This document shows positions 1 through 10,673 of a stretch of 64,000 nt of DNA, piece after piece. Each line of letters starts with the position of its first letter. Position 1 is the stretch's first letter. The translations under genes were made by a program, and so were the position numbers. The DNA comes from Taxawa tesnikishii (nom. ined.) (taxonomy: Eukaryota; Ascomycota; Dothideomycetes; Dothideales). Where the stretch lies: positions 310,001 through 374,000 of the forward strand of contig JAPDRO010000013.1 of the NCBI GenBank assembly GCA_030247885.1, in the 5' to 3' direction. The notes below the pieces were generated by a model that saw nothing but the letters and a program-made list of their open reading frames with translations, did no database searches and was not told the DNA's origin.

Positions 1-1306
1 GGTTGCTCACAATGAATGTTCCCGGCTTGAAACGTCCGTCGTGGAACGCACGCTGTTGCGCCAGGTCCGCCGCATCCTTTGTTCCACTATTCTGTTGTAG
101 AATGTGTGGCACGAGAACCATCTCGTGGAGCTGACTGCGGATGTGGGGAGGGAAAACGAACCAGGTTTTTCGACGGCGGGCATCGAAGCCCCAACCGGGA
201 TAGCCTTCGCTGAGGAGGATGTGCACGAGGAGACCGTTTCCGCAGCCGATGTCGACGAAGCCTGGGAAGGGTGGCGGAGTGTTCTTCTTCCCTTCCTTTT
301 CACCTTTTGCAGCATCCTCTTGACCCTCTCCGTCCGCCTCCGCTGGTCTTTTCTCGCAGCGCTGCTGCTGCTGCTGCTCGGGAAAGGAGTACATATCCCT
401 CCACAGCTCGATGAGGAAGCTCGCGATGCCCAAATCTTCGAAGACATGCTTCCCTGGATCAGTTACCTCGACCCAGTCTGCAATAATCTGCTTCGCGTAC
501 TTCGCCTTGAGCCGCGAGTACGTGTCCTGGAACCGCTGCTGCGGGACCACGAGGTCATGGTGCACACGCTTCACGTAGCCCGCCGCCTGACCTTGGCCGT
601 GCTTGTGCAGTGTCCGCAGTAGCTGCAGCGCTGTGCGCTCTAGACGAGTGTCGAGTGGGTAAGAAGGGAAGAGGGAGAAGTGAATTGAGACTGTAGCTTT
701 TGCCTCATCGTCCGCGTTGCCGTTAGCTGCGGTGGTACTTGTTTTGCTCAAAGGAGCGGAGTTGGACCACTGGTGTAGAAAGGCAAGAGAGGGTACAGTA
801 GGATGGTACCAAGGCATCTCGTCGGGTGAGTCCAGGTGCGGTATATAGAGAACTAGAGAGTGACATGTATTCTCATACTGCGCCCTCCTACTCCAGAAAT
901 GGCACGTTTGCACCAGATGTCGGTCCAGCTGCGGGTTACGCGGTACGAGCTGTCGTACATAAGTCCTTTGCCACTCCCACCCTTCAGGTATCTTCACTCG
1001 AACGGGCTGGTACTCGGGCTTCAGATGCTTTGTGATGTTGCTGAAGTGCTCCGAACTGGGAACAGTGCTGACAGAGACGTCATGTTCGCTGTCGTAGAAG
1101 ATGTCGGCTCGGAACAGATGCGTAGACATAATGTTAGGATTCTTGATCAGGTTGAGCATAACTCGTTCGAAGATCTCCGGTGAAAATGTACATGAGGAGG
1201 ACAGCATTGTCTTCCATTGTGCATTTTCCGATAACCGTAGCCAAGGCTCGTCCTGTGTGTGATTTTGAGGATTGAATGCACCACCGCTCTTTTGTGAAGC
1301 CGACAT
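1..1306 (-). CDS. TRM44: tRNA (uracil-2'-O-)-methyltransferase, partial (3' end beyond window)
   Basis: An uninterrupted minus-strand frame of 435 codons runs from an ATG at 1306 off the left edge, so the C-terminus is missing. The family places a 2'-O-methyl on U44 of tRNA-Ser in the cytoplasm using S-adenosylmethionine. The call rests on the SAM-binding signature DIGCGNGLLVHILLSEGY (near 260-205), followed by GWGFDARRRKTW and a downstream GTFIVSNH, in the order seen in Trm44. The N-terminal part has an HLFRADIFYDSEHD segment and a low-complexity Gln/Glu/Lys insert just before the SAM motif (about 300-390). No intron is needed. The start is the first in-frame ATG and opens MSASQKSGG. The methyltransferase family is certain; TRM44 is very likely from the motif context. 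Confidence 0.88.
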   Translation of the reverse strand, partial: MSASQKSGGAFNPQNHTQDEPWLRLSENAQWKTMLSSSCTFSPEIFERVMLNLIKNPNIMSTHLFRADIFYDSEHDVSVSTVPSSEHFSNITKHLKPEYQPVRVKIPEGWEWQRTYVRQLVPRNPQLDRHLVQTCHFWSRRAQYENTCHSLVLYIPHLDSPDEMPWYHPTVPSLAFLHQWSNSAPLSKTSTTAANGNADDEAKATVSIHFSLFPSYPLDTRLERTALQLLRTLHKHGQGQAAGYVKRVHHDLVVPQQRFQDTYSRLKAKYAKQIIADWVEVTDPGKHVFEDLGIASFLIELWRDMYSFPEQQQQQRCEKRPAEADGEGQEDAAKGEKEGKKNTPPPFPGFVDIGCGNGLLVHILLSEGYPGWGFDARRRKTWFVFPPHIRSQLHEMVLVPHILQQNSGTKDAADLAQQRAFHDGRFKPGTFIVSN

Positions 1307-2001
1307 GACGGTGAGCCGTTTCGAGCAGAATAGCAGCCAACACCGGCGCTCTTTTCTACTCCTCCACCTTTACCCTCTTCTTCTTCCTGTTTGACGACCG
1401 TTTGATGGAGGAAGAAATGCGTAAGACTAAATCTGAAACGAAGCCTTGAGAAGCCTGAACAGGAATTTTTGCCTTACTCCAACAGCTGGTCAGGAAAGTG
1501 TTTGATGCCTGAACAGTACACTTCCCTTTCTTGTAGCAAGAGCCAGAAATCCGGAGGTGAGTTGTTGTTGTTGCTGTTGTTGTTGTTGTTCACAAGGAGC
1601 TGTTGCCAGATGAGTTATTTTATGATGACGTTGGCAAATATAAGAAAACGCTGCACGAGGAGGCGAGGTTGGAATCCTACTGCAATCGTGCAAAGCAACG
1701 CCTCTTTGATCACGAAGAAAGTAAACGTGGATCACAGGAGGTTGAGTTTGATGTAAAATGGTTGAACTGTCATTTCTCATGTCTAAACATCTTCCGAAAA
1801 TATAGCCTCGTAATCCATCTACCCATCAACTCAGCGTACAGAGCCCACAGCCACGTGTGAGTGAACAATACGGCCTTTTGCGAGTAATGCTCGTCCATTG
1901 AATTTCAACCGAGCGATATTAGGATTCGTTCGCCTCGTCTCTTCAGCGCCTCGGCCTCTAAACAAGCCTGGGAAGCTTTCAGAAGCGTCCTAACGCAACC
2001 C
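1307..2001. other. Intergenic, with a decayed or unspliced coding-like stretch
   Basis: Between TRM44 and GNA1. On the plus strand one frame from about 1406 to 1860 looks protein-like (EEEMRKTKSETKP, FALLQQLVRKVFDA, then HKELLPDELFYDDVGKYKKT) but is broken by several stops and carries a GTT-rich tract at 1561-1590. It may be a gene relic or an unspliced gene; a GTGAGT donor at 1555 is compatible with an intron ending near 1609. I cannot assign a family. Confidence 0.3.
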
Positions 2002-2759
2002 TCACGAGGCCTCATACTTGCTCTTCGGCGGCTCGTAGTAATGCGCCATCTCCAGTCCCGCTCTCTTGAAGCCGCACTTGACGTAGAAGCCTTCGTTCGC
2101 TTCCGAACAATCAAGGATGGTCTACCGTTGCATGTCAGTGTGAGGATCAGCGTGGATGTCCGTGTGTATGAGACAAAACGCACCTTGTAGCAGCCAACCT
2201 TCTCCGCAACGTAGTCCAACGCTTGTATGATGCGCAATCCGAGCTTTTTGCCTTGCTGGTCCTTTGCTACTGCAATGTCCTCAATGTGGCCTACAAGACC
2301 GAGCTGGTGGATGCTGTGATAATGTCCAAGTTAGCTCTGCTGTTCACCATGAATCCAACAACCACAGTAGCCGGAACACACTCTCCTCCTCTTAATAATG
2401 ACATCCTACTCCTTCTCCTTCGATACCTCCACCTTTTCCTCTCTCGCAGCAAATATCCGCTTTACTCACAATTTCTTCTCCACGATCAATGCGCCCGTCC
2501 CTACGATCTTTCCCTCGCCGTTCAGAATCACCAGAATATGGTACCCACCCTTTCCCAATCCGCCGTTCTTCATCTCTTCGAACCTAGATTGGAAGTCTTG
2601 TTCGCTGATATCACCGACAGTGGTCAAGACGCGCAGAACGTCTAAAAATCCGGCATTGTAGTCCGATTTGGCCAATGGACGGACCGAGTAGCCTTCTGGG
2701 AGAGCCGAAGCAACGGTAGGAGAGATCAGGTCCTGGGAGAAGAGGTAATCGGTCGACAT
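2002..2759 (-). CDS. GNA1: Glucosamine 6-phosphate N-acetyltransferase
   Basis: Three exons (2759-2470, 2313-2184, 2121-2002) joined across introns 2314-2469 and 2122-2183 give 179 residues, the usual length for fungal Gna1. The enzyme transfers acetyl from acetyl-CoA to glucosamine-6-phosphate, a step to UDP-GlcNAc for chitin, N-glycans and GPI anchors, in the cytosol. Family marks are the N-terminal YLFSQDLISPTV, the central EKKFIHQLGLVGHIEDIAV (split by the first intron) and the GNAT acetyl-CoA loop VAKDQQGKKLG, ending ILDCSEANEGFYVKCGF. The first intron has a GCTAAC branch site and GTGAGT donor. The frame is preserved through both junctions. The second intron has an ordinary donor, GTGCGT. 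Confidence 0.95.
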
Positions 2760-3540
2760 GGTGAGCGGGGTCCGACCGGTAGGTGTTGGATCGGTATCTC
2801 AAATCAAGCAATCGATATCACCTAGGTAGTTGACCTTGTTGCGAGACCAGAAAGAACGGGTAAGAAAAGGAGTGAAATCAACTGGGATATATAAGTAGAG
2901 CGGTTGAGTACGGGGTTGATTATAAGTGGTGTTGCTGCAACATGTTCACAATCAACCCTGAAGCGCCAAGCAAGCGGAAGATCGACAAAAGCGGCGGTAC
3001 CTGCATGAGTTTTAAAATGGAAACACGGAGTCAGCAAGCAAGGCGCAGTCAGGAGAGCCCTTTTCAGCTGCACTCATCAAGGCCTCCCTCCCTCTTGCTG
3101 CTACGGATAATGCTCGTGCTTGCTCATGGTCATCTGTGGAGCAGCCAGCCATTGGCAGTGACATCGTTTCATTTTGAATTGCCTTTGAGGATCTGCGTAG
3201 CGACAAATGAACATTGTTTATTCATCCGTGTCCTCCTTCATCACCCAAGCAGATAGCGAGGGCATTGGAAGCTGATCGACACAAGGGAAGGATGACCTTT
3301 GTCAACTAGACTACCATCATTAGAAGGCCCCCCGGAGATCCAGCTGGGTGAGCATGCTTTTGAAAAGAAAGAAACATAACATCTGAAACGAATGGACAGA
3401 ATAAGGGTATACAGCGTCCAGAGCACTAACTCCATGCTCCATGCGTCTGAGCCAGCCATCAACCGAGCAACGCCATCACTGCAGACATATACCTCCGAGT
3501 CTTCATGAACAGGATTTTCGAGGACATGATGGTCGCTCAA
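2760..3540. other. Intergenic, no gene recognised
   Basis: Holds the GNA1 upstream region and the 3' side of the Rax1-like gene. Short overlapping open frames on both strands are below 110 codons and resemble no family I know. Confidence 0.5.
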
Positions 3541-5321
3541 TCAGTAAAGGTTACCGTGAGGTACGGCACAGAAGATGCCGACGAAGATGCAAGAGCCGAT
3601 GAACGCCGCCAGAAGGGACTGCAAGAAGATCGTGTCCTGGATCTGACGCAGTGCTGGTTCCTCGATCCAGATCTCCCGGTCGAAGATTTTGCGAATAACG
3701 AATCGCTTCTTGTACTTGGCGACCCAAGGCTCGTCCTCGTAGCTATTGCTTGCACTGCTCCTCAAGGACTCTTGCGACATGTCACCGGCCTGCTTTTCAT
3801 GGGCAGCGTCTCCGTCATCGGCAAAGAGCTCCCATGGACGAAGGTGGCGATGGTGCATACCGTGCAGGACCTACAGTCATCAACGGGCATACTAGGGCAT
3901 TCGGGTAATCAATTTCCACTTACCACACACATGCCCTTCCAGGCCGCAACGAGAGTAGAGATGCCAACGAACCAGCCAACGAACGGGAGCACGCGCCAAC
4001 CGCGTCCAGCATGGCTCAGAGTGATAAGCAAGTCCGCAAGGAAACCGGCCAGGATGCCGAAGATGCCGAGACCGCGAGCAAAGATGACACGAGGACGATT
4101 GCCGTTGCAGATAGTCCAGCGGATGAAGTTGGGGTGCGCCTGGTAACGAAGAGATTGCTCTATGACGGCCACGACCTCACGGAAAGCCGAAGGGTGAGTT
4201 GTCTGCTGAAGGGCACGAAGCAAATTGGTCCGGTTCTTCTCAGACAGATTGAGCTGGCGAGGACCCTCATTGGCGATGTAGACGGTGATGATGCGGACAA
4301 CCTCCTGGCGGAAGGGCTGTGCAGTGACTGGAACATTGGTCAGTCGTTCCTAAAGATTGCCACTTGCGAGTTGACTGCCGGGGCAATACAAGCCGGCCAG
4401 AGCAACGGACCCCTTTTCATTCCATGATTAGGGCGGATGAAACTTACATGGCTGCCACTTTGTTCCAGCAGTATCAAAAGCCTCCTCTGCCTTCTTCACG
4501 TACAGTGTGCTTCCGGCGAGGGTCTTATCATCGCCAAAGGATGATCCGTACACCGAAAAATCGCGCTTGTCTTCGGTAGAAGGGGTTCTGGAGGGCTCCT
4601 GGAATGGATCTGGCTTTTCGGTGATGCTCGCTCCCGGAGATCCACTTGCAAAGTCGGTTCCCTGGAAGGACTGGCTGACGATGCGGGCCACGTCGGGGTC
4701 GGAGGGCTTGTAGATGGTTGGTTGGTGCGCCGTGGCAGCGGCTGCGGTCTCAGCCTGCGCCGAAGTCCACTCTGGAGACAACGCCTGTTCGCTGAGAGGG
4801 AGCTTCTCAAATCGCTTTGAGTAGTCGCGGAACCACAGGAAGAATTGGAGGTTCTCGGCACTGCGCTCGATGTACTTCAGGTAGTTCAAGAAATCCCGGG
4901 TCGTGCATGGCTAACAACGGATGTCAGTTTGGTCACGCACAGGAAACTCAGTGGGTTCACGGAGCCCTCGTGCTGGCAGGTGACTGCTAGCCGGCTGGGT
5001 TGTGGGGGCAATTCGCAGGTTCATGACAGCCAATGGCCTGTCGAACGGTGTTTTGGACAGAGCGGCCTCCTCAATCGCAGGTTGGGTGGGAGAATGACTC
5101 GGTAGGGCAGAGCAGAGCAGTGCAGGCGAAGAAAAGAAAACAGACTAACAGTTACTCACCGGACAGGTACCGCCACTGATGATGCGGTCAAACGACAATG
5201 CCTCAGGAATGCCGTGCGACATGCCAGAGTTGCCGGTCTTGAGAGACCCTTCGCTTCCACTCTCCGAGCCGTGAGACGAAGAGACGCGGGATGGGCGACG
5301 GTAAGAAAGACGTCCCATCAT
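3541..5321 (-). CDS. RAX1: Rax1-like RGS-domain transmembrane protein
   Basis: Four exons (5321-5160, 4910-4448, 4327-3924, 3870-3541) with introns 4911-5159, 4328-4447 and 3871-3923 give 452 residues, all in phase. The N-terminus GRLSYRRPSRVSS leads into an RGS-type domain opening CTTRDFLNYLKYIERSAENL (from about residue 55) and closing near the conserved HPSAFREVV segment. After it come hydrophobic segments: VIFARGLGIFGILAGFLADL, a second around WRVLPFVGWFVGISTLVAAW and a third near the C-terminus (IFLQSLLAAFIGSCIFVGIF). In yeast, Rax1 is a bud-site landmark with this RGS-plus-membrane-helix layout. The start uses the first of two adjacent ATGs (5321/5318). The 249-nt first intron is long for this genome and could hide a small exon. 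Confidence 0.78.
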
Positions 5322-6308
5322 CTTGAATGGTGGTAGCAGTGTGGCGAAGGGAGGAGATACGGAGACGATGATGGCCAAGCACAGCCAAGTGTAGCCTCCC
5401 ACGGGAAAAGCAGACTGAGGAAGAGAAGAATCACACGACAGGATGTTTCTGGGTGGAGGTGCGTGATGTGATGCAGCAGGACAAACTTGCGTCAGAAGGG
5501 TGGAAACGCCTCGCGCTTTAAGTTCCCCGCGCTTTCTGTGTTGGGAAGGAGTGCCTCGTGTTCCTCGATAACCGGTGCGCGGGGCTTGGCGCTGCTCTTT
5601 GGCAGAAAACGTCGGGCTGCAGATGTTGGGGACAGGGGAGCGAAGTGATTGTCGCCGTTATGGCGCGAGATATCGAGTGGTACGGGTCAGTCGCAGAGCG
5701 CGCAGAGGCATAGCACAGGCAGGGCACCGGCAGGGATATAGGTACTCGAGTAGAGAGACGCTGGCTGTCAGGGCTTTTTAGCGAGCTGTCCCTAGGGCAA
5801 GTCTCTGCAAGCTCCACCGGCATGGTTTGCGCCATCGTGGTTCGCCCGCGCGATTGGTAAACATTTGAATCGGCCGAGAGCTATGCCTAGTATAGGCTTG
5901 CGCCACGAAACGACAGGTGTACATGGACATGAACAAGCACGGGGATCCTAGCAATTGCACGCTCAAGTTCACCATTCGACGGCCAAGCCCGCTCAAACGA
6001 GAGAAGATGGATCAGCATCCGCACCAGTTTGGTCTCTCCAGATCAGCATCGGACTGGAGGGGTCTGCCGCTGTCAACGGCTAGGCTAACTCATGTGCCGG
6101 ATCGTGCAACAGCCCCGTTGGTTGTGCAACGGCAGACCGCGAGGAGAAGGGCGGTCGGTGGTGTGAGCATAGGCATAGACAGTCCTCCCAAAAGCATGTC
6201 CTAGCCATGGCTTGCAGCGACGCAGTTACACGTAGCTGCATGGCGACTCTTCTTTTCCGGGAGGTGTGAGCTTTCCCCCGCTGCATCTCTCCTCTGAAGA
6301 GGCGAGAG

Positions 6309-7100
6309 GTGTCGTGCTGTCGTCGAGCTAATCTGCTACATCCCTGTCGTCGCACCCGTCCGATCTGCGACGGGTACCACTTCGGGGCAAACGTAAAGCC
6401 ACGCGCTGGAAACCCGGAGTCGTCTTGCGCAATCTCATTCGTCGACTGTCGGCGACGCCATGGCTCCGCTCAGAGGCTCCCTCTCCCTCACACATGGAAA
6501 AGAGCTTGCAACGGCGCTGACGTCGCCTCGCAGATCGCTCAGACAGCCACAACTGGCACGGCTGGAAACGTGGAAGACGCGTGCTGGGCCGAGCTCGAGT
6601 CTCCAGTGCCGACCGTCCGTATTATCAATATCAAACAAGCCAAGTGTTTGTGTCGACGTCTGGTGTCTCTTCGGAAGTGCCGTCTCAGGTGTTCTTCCTC
6701 TCCGCCTGGGCGACGGTCGTCGAGTCTTTGCGAGTTCATTTCTGCAGACCCGAGCAAAGTCGCGGATCCTCGGCAATACCGTAGGCCTGGGACCGCCGAT
6801 CTTGGGCCGGACTTCCTCGATAAGCATATGCAGCCGGAGTCAGCACTCAATCACAACCCTCTGCAGTGCCTCGATCAACCCCCTCAGGACAGGACCTCAA
6901 GAGCTCTTAAAAGAAAGGCGTCACAAATCTCGTCGATTGGCCGCTCGTGCCCACAAATATCAACAATCTCTCAATGCGCAGAGCGTGACGTTCCCGAAAG
7001 GTGGTCACACAGTCCGCATGCATTGATTCGATGGGTCAGCCGAGTAACAAAACGGCACTGCATTGCATGCGTTCCTAGACACATACGACGGCGTTGCTAG
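6309..7100 (+). CDS. Doubtful orphan ORF
   Basis: A 263-codon open frame with no recognisable domain. A 188-codon frame on the same strand and a 130-codon frame on the other strand cover the same bases, which is typical of chance open frames in GC-rich DNA. Composition is rich in Arg, Cys and Ser. It starts at GTG or an internal codon rather than a clean Kozak ATG. It is listed only because it is the longest frame in a long empty interval. Confidence 0.12.
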   Translation: MSCCRRANLLHPCRRTRPICDGYHFGANVKPRAGNPESSCAISFVDCRRRHGSAQRLPLPHTWKRACNGADVASQIAQTATTGTAGNVEDACWAELESPVPTVRIINIKQAKCLCRRLVSLRKCRLRCSSSPPGRRSSSLCEFISADPSKVADPRQYRRPGTADLGPDFLDKHMQPESALNHNPLQCLDQPPQDRTSRALKRKASQISSIGRSCPQISTISQCAERDVPERWSHSPHALIRWVSRVTKRHCIACVPRHIRRRC

Positions 7101-8109
7101 CAGCACAATGGTCAATCAACCCGTCTTCGACCCGTCGCATGCATGCCGTCCACCATACACACCTTCATCATAGTGATTTGTACCTCACTCTATAAACGGT
7201 GCGGTCCGATCCCCTCCGTTTCATCCGTTCCATCGTACCATCACATCATGCGGCAACGTGCATCTGTTACCGTGCCCGTTTTGCGACTGACGGTGTTCAA
7301 CCGGGTCTGGACTCCACTTCTCTGCTAGCAGCTGCACTATGGTTTGCTGCGTCCGGGCGCCAATCCTGAGAGGATTTGTGTTCACTCGCAGTGAGACATA
7401 CGGCGCATGGTGCTTGAATATAGTCTTGCCACAGTCGCGTGAAGTCTTACGGGCGCGCTCTTGGACTGACTAGAGCGTGCAGCACAACCAGTAAGATGGA
7501 GACGAACTAGGGCTGCGCACGTTACAGTTGGTTCTATTCGTTTGTTAAAACAATGCGGACAGACGCAGAAACACAGTGTACTCAAGTTACGCCTGGTGAT
7601 TCTCAGTAATCACACCTGAAGATGTGGCCCGTAACTTCAATCGGACGGCAGCAGTTCCGCCCACATCTCTACCCATACTCAGAACGCATCGAAAGCTCGG
7701 CATATGTTTTGACAACCCTTTCAAAGCTCAACGCAGGGCCGATGCCTGCCAATGAGCAGAGGCGAACATGGAGATGATGGGTGGTTCGCTACGTTCATGG
7801 CACCTGTTGGTAGGTAGTCTGGTGAAAAAGGCTGCCAGGAACAGGGTTGTATGGATCTTTCCCAGGACTACGCTAGCAGACGCGGTAAGTAGTAGCGTAG
7901 GCTCATGAACAAATTGTGTTAGTAAGCATATGCGCATCTCTCATCCGTCATAGCTAAGTGAATTGACATCTTTGTCGCAGGGTCTTACTTTGAGTACGTA
8001 AGATCAGAGAACTGTTTTGCGATTGTACCGCACTTTCCACGCGCAACTGAAAGCAAACAGAGGGTTAGAGTCAAAGTGAAGTCTGAGTCGGAACTCCAGT
8101 AAAACTTTG

Positions 8110-8151
8110 AAGTGAAGCTCAAGTGAAGCTCAAGTGAAGCTCAAGTGAAGC
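8110..8151. repeat. 11-bp tandem repeat
   Basis: AGTGAAGCTCA is repeated about 3.7 times head to tail, followed by a degenerate copy. No function inferred. Confidence 0.8.
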
Positions 8152-8446
8152 CTGAATGAAGTGTGGATGTGTTTGCCGGGTATCTGCACGCTTTCGAATA
8201 TCGACAGGATAGGGTAGTAAATCTTATTCGTAAACAGATGGGTATGCAACTAGCGTAAGGGTATTCTAACGAGAGAACATCAGCGCCCACATGCAGTCAT
8301 GACAAAGTTTAGATCTTGTCGATCTTCAGAAGCAGCGCCTGAAATGCATCTCATAAACCCCCAACTCCCAGTCAGGCGTAGACACATGAATTCCTCTGTC
8401 ACACCATCCCGGCGCTAGGGCGCCGTGTTTGTGAGCGACCCGGAAA

Positions 8447-10673
8447 TCAGTACCCGAACGCCTCGGTATGCAGCCAGATACCCTGTGCACCAGTCCCCTT
8501 GTGAACGGCTCTTTCGTCGCTCAAGGCCACAACACTCGTCCGCACATCATCAACCAGTCCCTTGGGCCCGCAGACGACAACAGCGCTCTCACCGAGGGCC
8601 TGCTCTAGAGACTTCCTGATGATAGTTCTGGGCATTGGTCGGCCTGAGAAGAGTCCGATGGCCGGGTGTAGCAGTGGCTGGCGCTGCTTGGTCTTCTTCT
8701 CGTCCAGCGTCGAAGAAGAACTGCTAGATGCGGAGCTTGGTGTGGAAGAAGAGCCGCAATTGCAGCTGCAGACGGCGGGGTTGATGGCGTCTGCGTCCTC
8801 CTCGTCGATAGAAGCAGTGCAGCAACAAGTCCCATTCGGGCCACAAGACTTCTTGGCAACCGGGGTGGCAGATTCAGACGAGGTGGTCGAGCTGTCAAGC
8901 TCACGAACTTCGAACTTGTTGTCTTTGCCGAGAACTTTTCCGTCCTTCCCGTCAGATGCACAAGACGTGTAAACTTCCTCCACTTCTCCGTGGAAGGAGC
9001 GAGCACTGGATTGCAAGGGTTGCAGAGCATCCAGAATACTCTTCTGCTCGGTCGTAAAAGTCTCATCACAGGTGATATAGACGCTGATGTCGACATTGAT
9101 CTGCTGGCCCTCCTCTCGGAGAGCTTTAACGTCCTCGATAACTTGACTCAACTCCCGCGAGAACCAATTCAGCTGACTTCCGGACTTGACCACCCACACA
9201 AACTTCGCGTGTCTAGTCACAATACCCTGCTGAAGCCACATACTTCCCCTTGGTCGTCCTTGGCCCGACGATCGCTTGTTTGAATGAACCAGATCACGCA
9301 ACAGAGGCATGGTGAAAGTCACACCTGTGCTTCCAGCAAGGAGTACTACGCTGTCAAACTGTCTCAAGGGGCGGATCCGGCCATAGGGTCCTTCGACAGA
9401 AACGCTTTTCTTTCCGGTTGTACAGAGGTCTCCGTTTATGCTTGGAAGGTTCAGTTCGACCCTCTCAGCGTGGCGCCTGATTCTCCTTGTTCCGCCCTTC
9501 TGAGACTGGACAATGAACTCCATCTTGCCGTCGCTCGGGAGTGTGGATATGGTGAAAGGATGTGCCTGGAGAGGAGCAAGAGAGTGGCAAGACAGGAAAA
9601 CATGTTGGCCGGGCTGCCATGAGATTGGCGGATTGCGTATGGTGATGCGAGTCGTGTTCTGCGGCAAAGGCGCGAACTCGGCATTGCAGGACCACAACCC
9701 GCCCATGTTACCTTCTCTCCTTTGCTTCGGGTGCAGAAGTGACATGTTGTTGTACACATACCAAAATCCACGGAGAAGCCGGTCCGCAAAGAAGAGACCG
9801 ACACAGATCCAGATCCAGTGGTGCACCTCTGCAGGCACATGCAGGTACACGAACCCGATGAAGACGGCAAAGGAAATGATGTGCTGGATGACGAAGAACT
9901 CGTAGTTCCAGCCCCGGATAGGTGTCATAGAGCTGATGACGATCCACACCAAGATTGCCCAAGAGATCACACCGTGCTTTGTGATAGAGTCGGTACGAAT
10001 CTTGGTTCCAATGTAATCGTACGGCGCCCAGTCTGCGAACCAGTATCCCATGTGTATCGTAGCGCTTAGCAGCAGCACACGCGACGCCCATCGGTGCAGC
10101 CAGTTGATGCGCTCATATGATGTGCCGACCAGTGCAGCGATGATATTCCGTTTGGCGGCCAGCAGGAAGAGAAGTGGCAGCTGGCAGATAGTGATGAAGC
10201 CTGTCCGGTATCCGATGTCCTCGTACGACCACCGATCGTTGACATCCAGTTTATAAAAGCAGAGTACAACGACTACGACCACTTCTGCCAGCACGATTGC
10301 GGTAGGGCCGAGGCTCGGTGTAGGCGATCTCCATTTCCTGATGGCGAAAGCGGGCAGGGAAGCACTCGATAGCTCGCGCATGATTGCTGTTGCACTGGCC
10401 ATAGCGATCGAAAGAAATGACTTGGGTTTCGCTGGCGTCTTGCTTGATGATCTCAACCTGAACCGAATCCTCAGCGTTACAGACGGGTTGTGCTTGGAGT
10501 TGTTTGGCTTACCTATGCCAACATAGAAACCAGCTATATGCGTTGACGAGCGTGAACGCAGCGATGGCGGCACCCACCACGGCCCAGTACATCTTCTGGA
10601 GATAAAAGAGACCTGGGACGCCGTTGCCCATGTCCATGTTGCCGGCGCCCATGTCCATCCCACTCATGTCCAT
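8447..10673 (-). CDS. Ferric/cupric reductase, Met-rich N-terminus
   Basis: Exons 10673-10513 and 10457-8447, joined over a 55-nt intron (10458-10512), give 723 residues. The chosen start yields an N-terminus MDMSGMDMGAGNMDMGNG, rich in Met-x-Met copper-ligand motifs and lost if the long downstream frame is used alone. FRE-family marks are two His pairs 13 residues apart (HRWASRVLLLSATIH and HIISFAVFIGFVYLH) for bis-haem, FAD motif HPFTISTLP, and NADPH motifs LLAGSTGVTF and VVVCGPKGLVDDVR. These enzymes reduce extracellular Fe(III)/Cu(II) with cytosolic NADPH. Unusually, a Cys-rich insert (SCGPNGTCCCTAS then AVCSCNCGSSS; about 8750-8850) sits in the cytosolic domain before the last NADPH motif. 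It is divergent from the copper transporter at 11623, which with the Met motif suggests a cupric role. Reductase certain; metal preference inferred. Confidence 0.93.

Larger units (their letters stand above)
5322..8446. other. Gene-poor 3.1-kb region with a small tandem repeat
   Basis: Nothing in this stretch is recognisable. The longest frame (plus 6309-7100, 263 codons) overlaps other long frames on both strands and has a biased, Arg/Ser-rich, low-similarity look, so it is probably spurious. An 11-bp unit (AGTGAAGCTCA) is repeated three to four times at about 8110-8151. Neither strand gives a convincing set of exons. Confidence 0.45.

Noticed and set aside
7-622. Open frames of 146 (minus) and 172 (plus) codons at the left edge
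   Set aside because: They are shadow frames of the partial TRM44 gene, which explains this stretch with conserved motifs.
1561-1590. Poly-Gln tract on the minus strand
   Set aside because: It comes from a GTT/CAA simple repeat in a non-gene frame.
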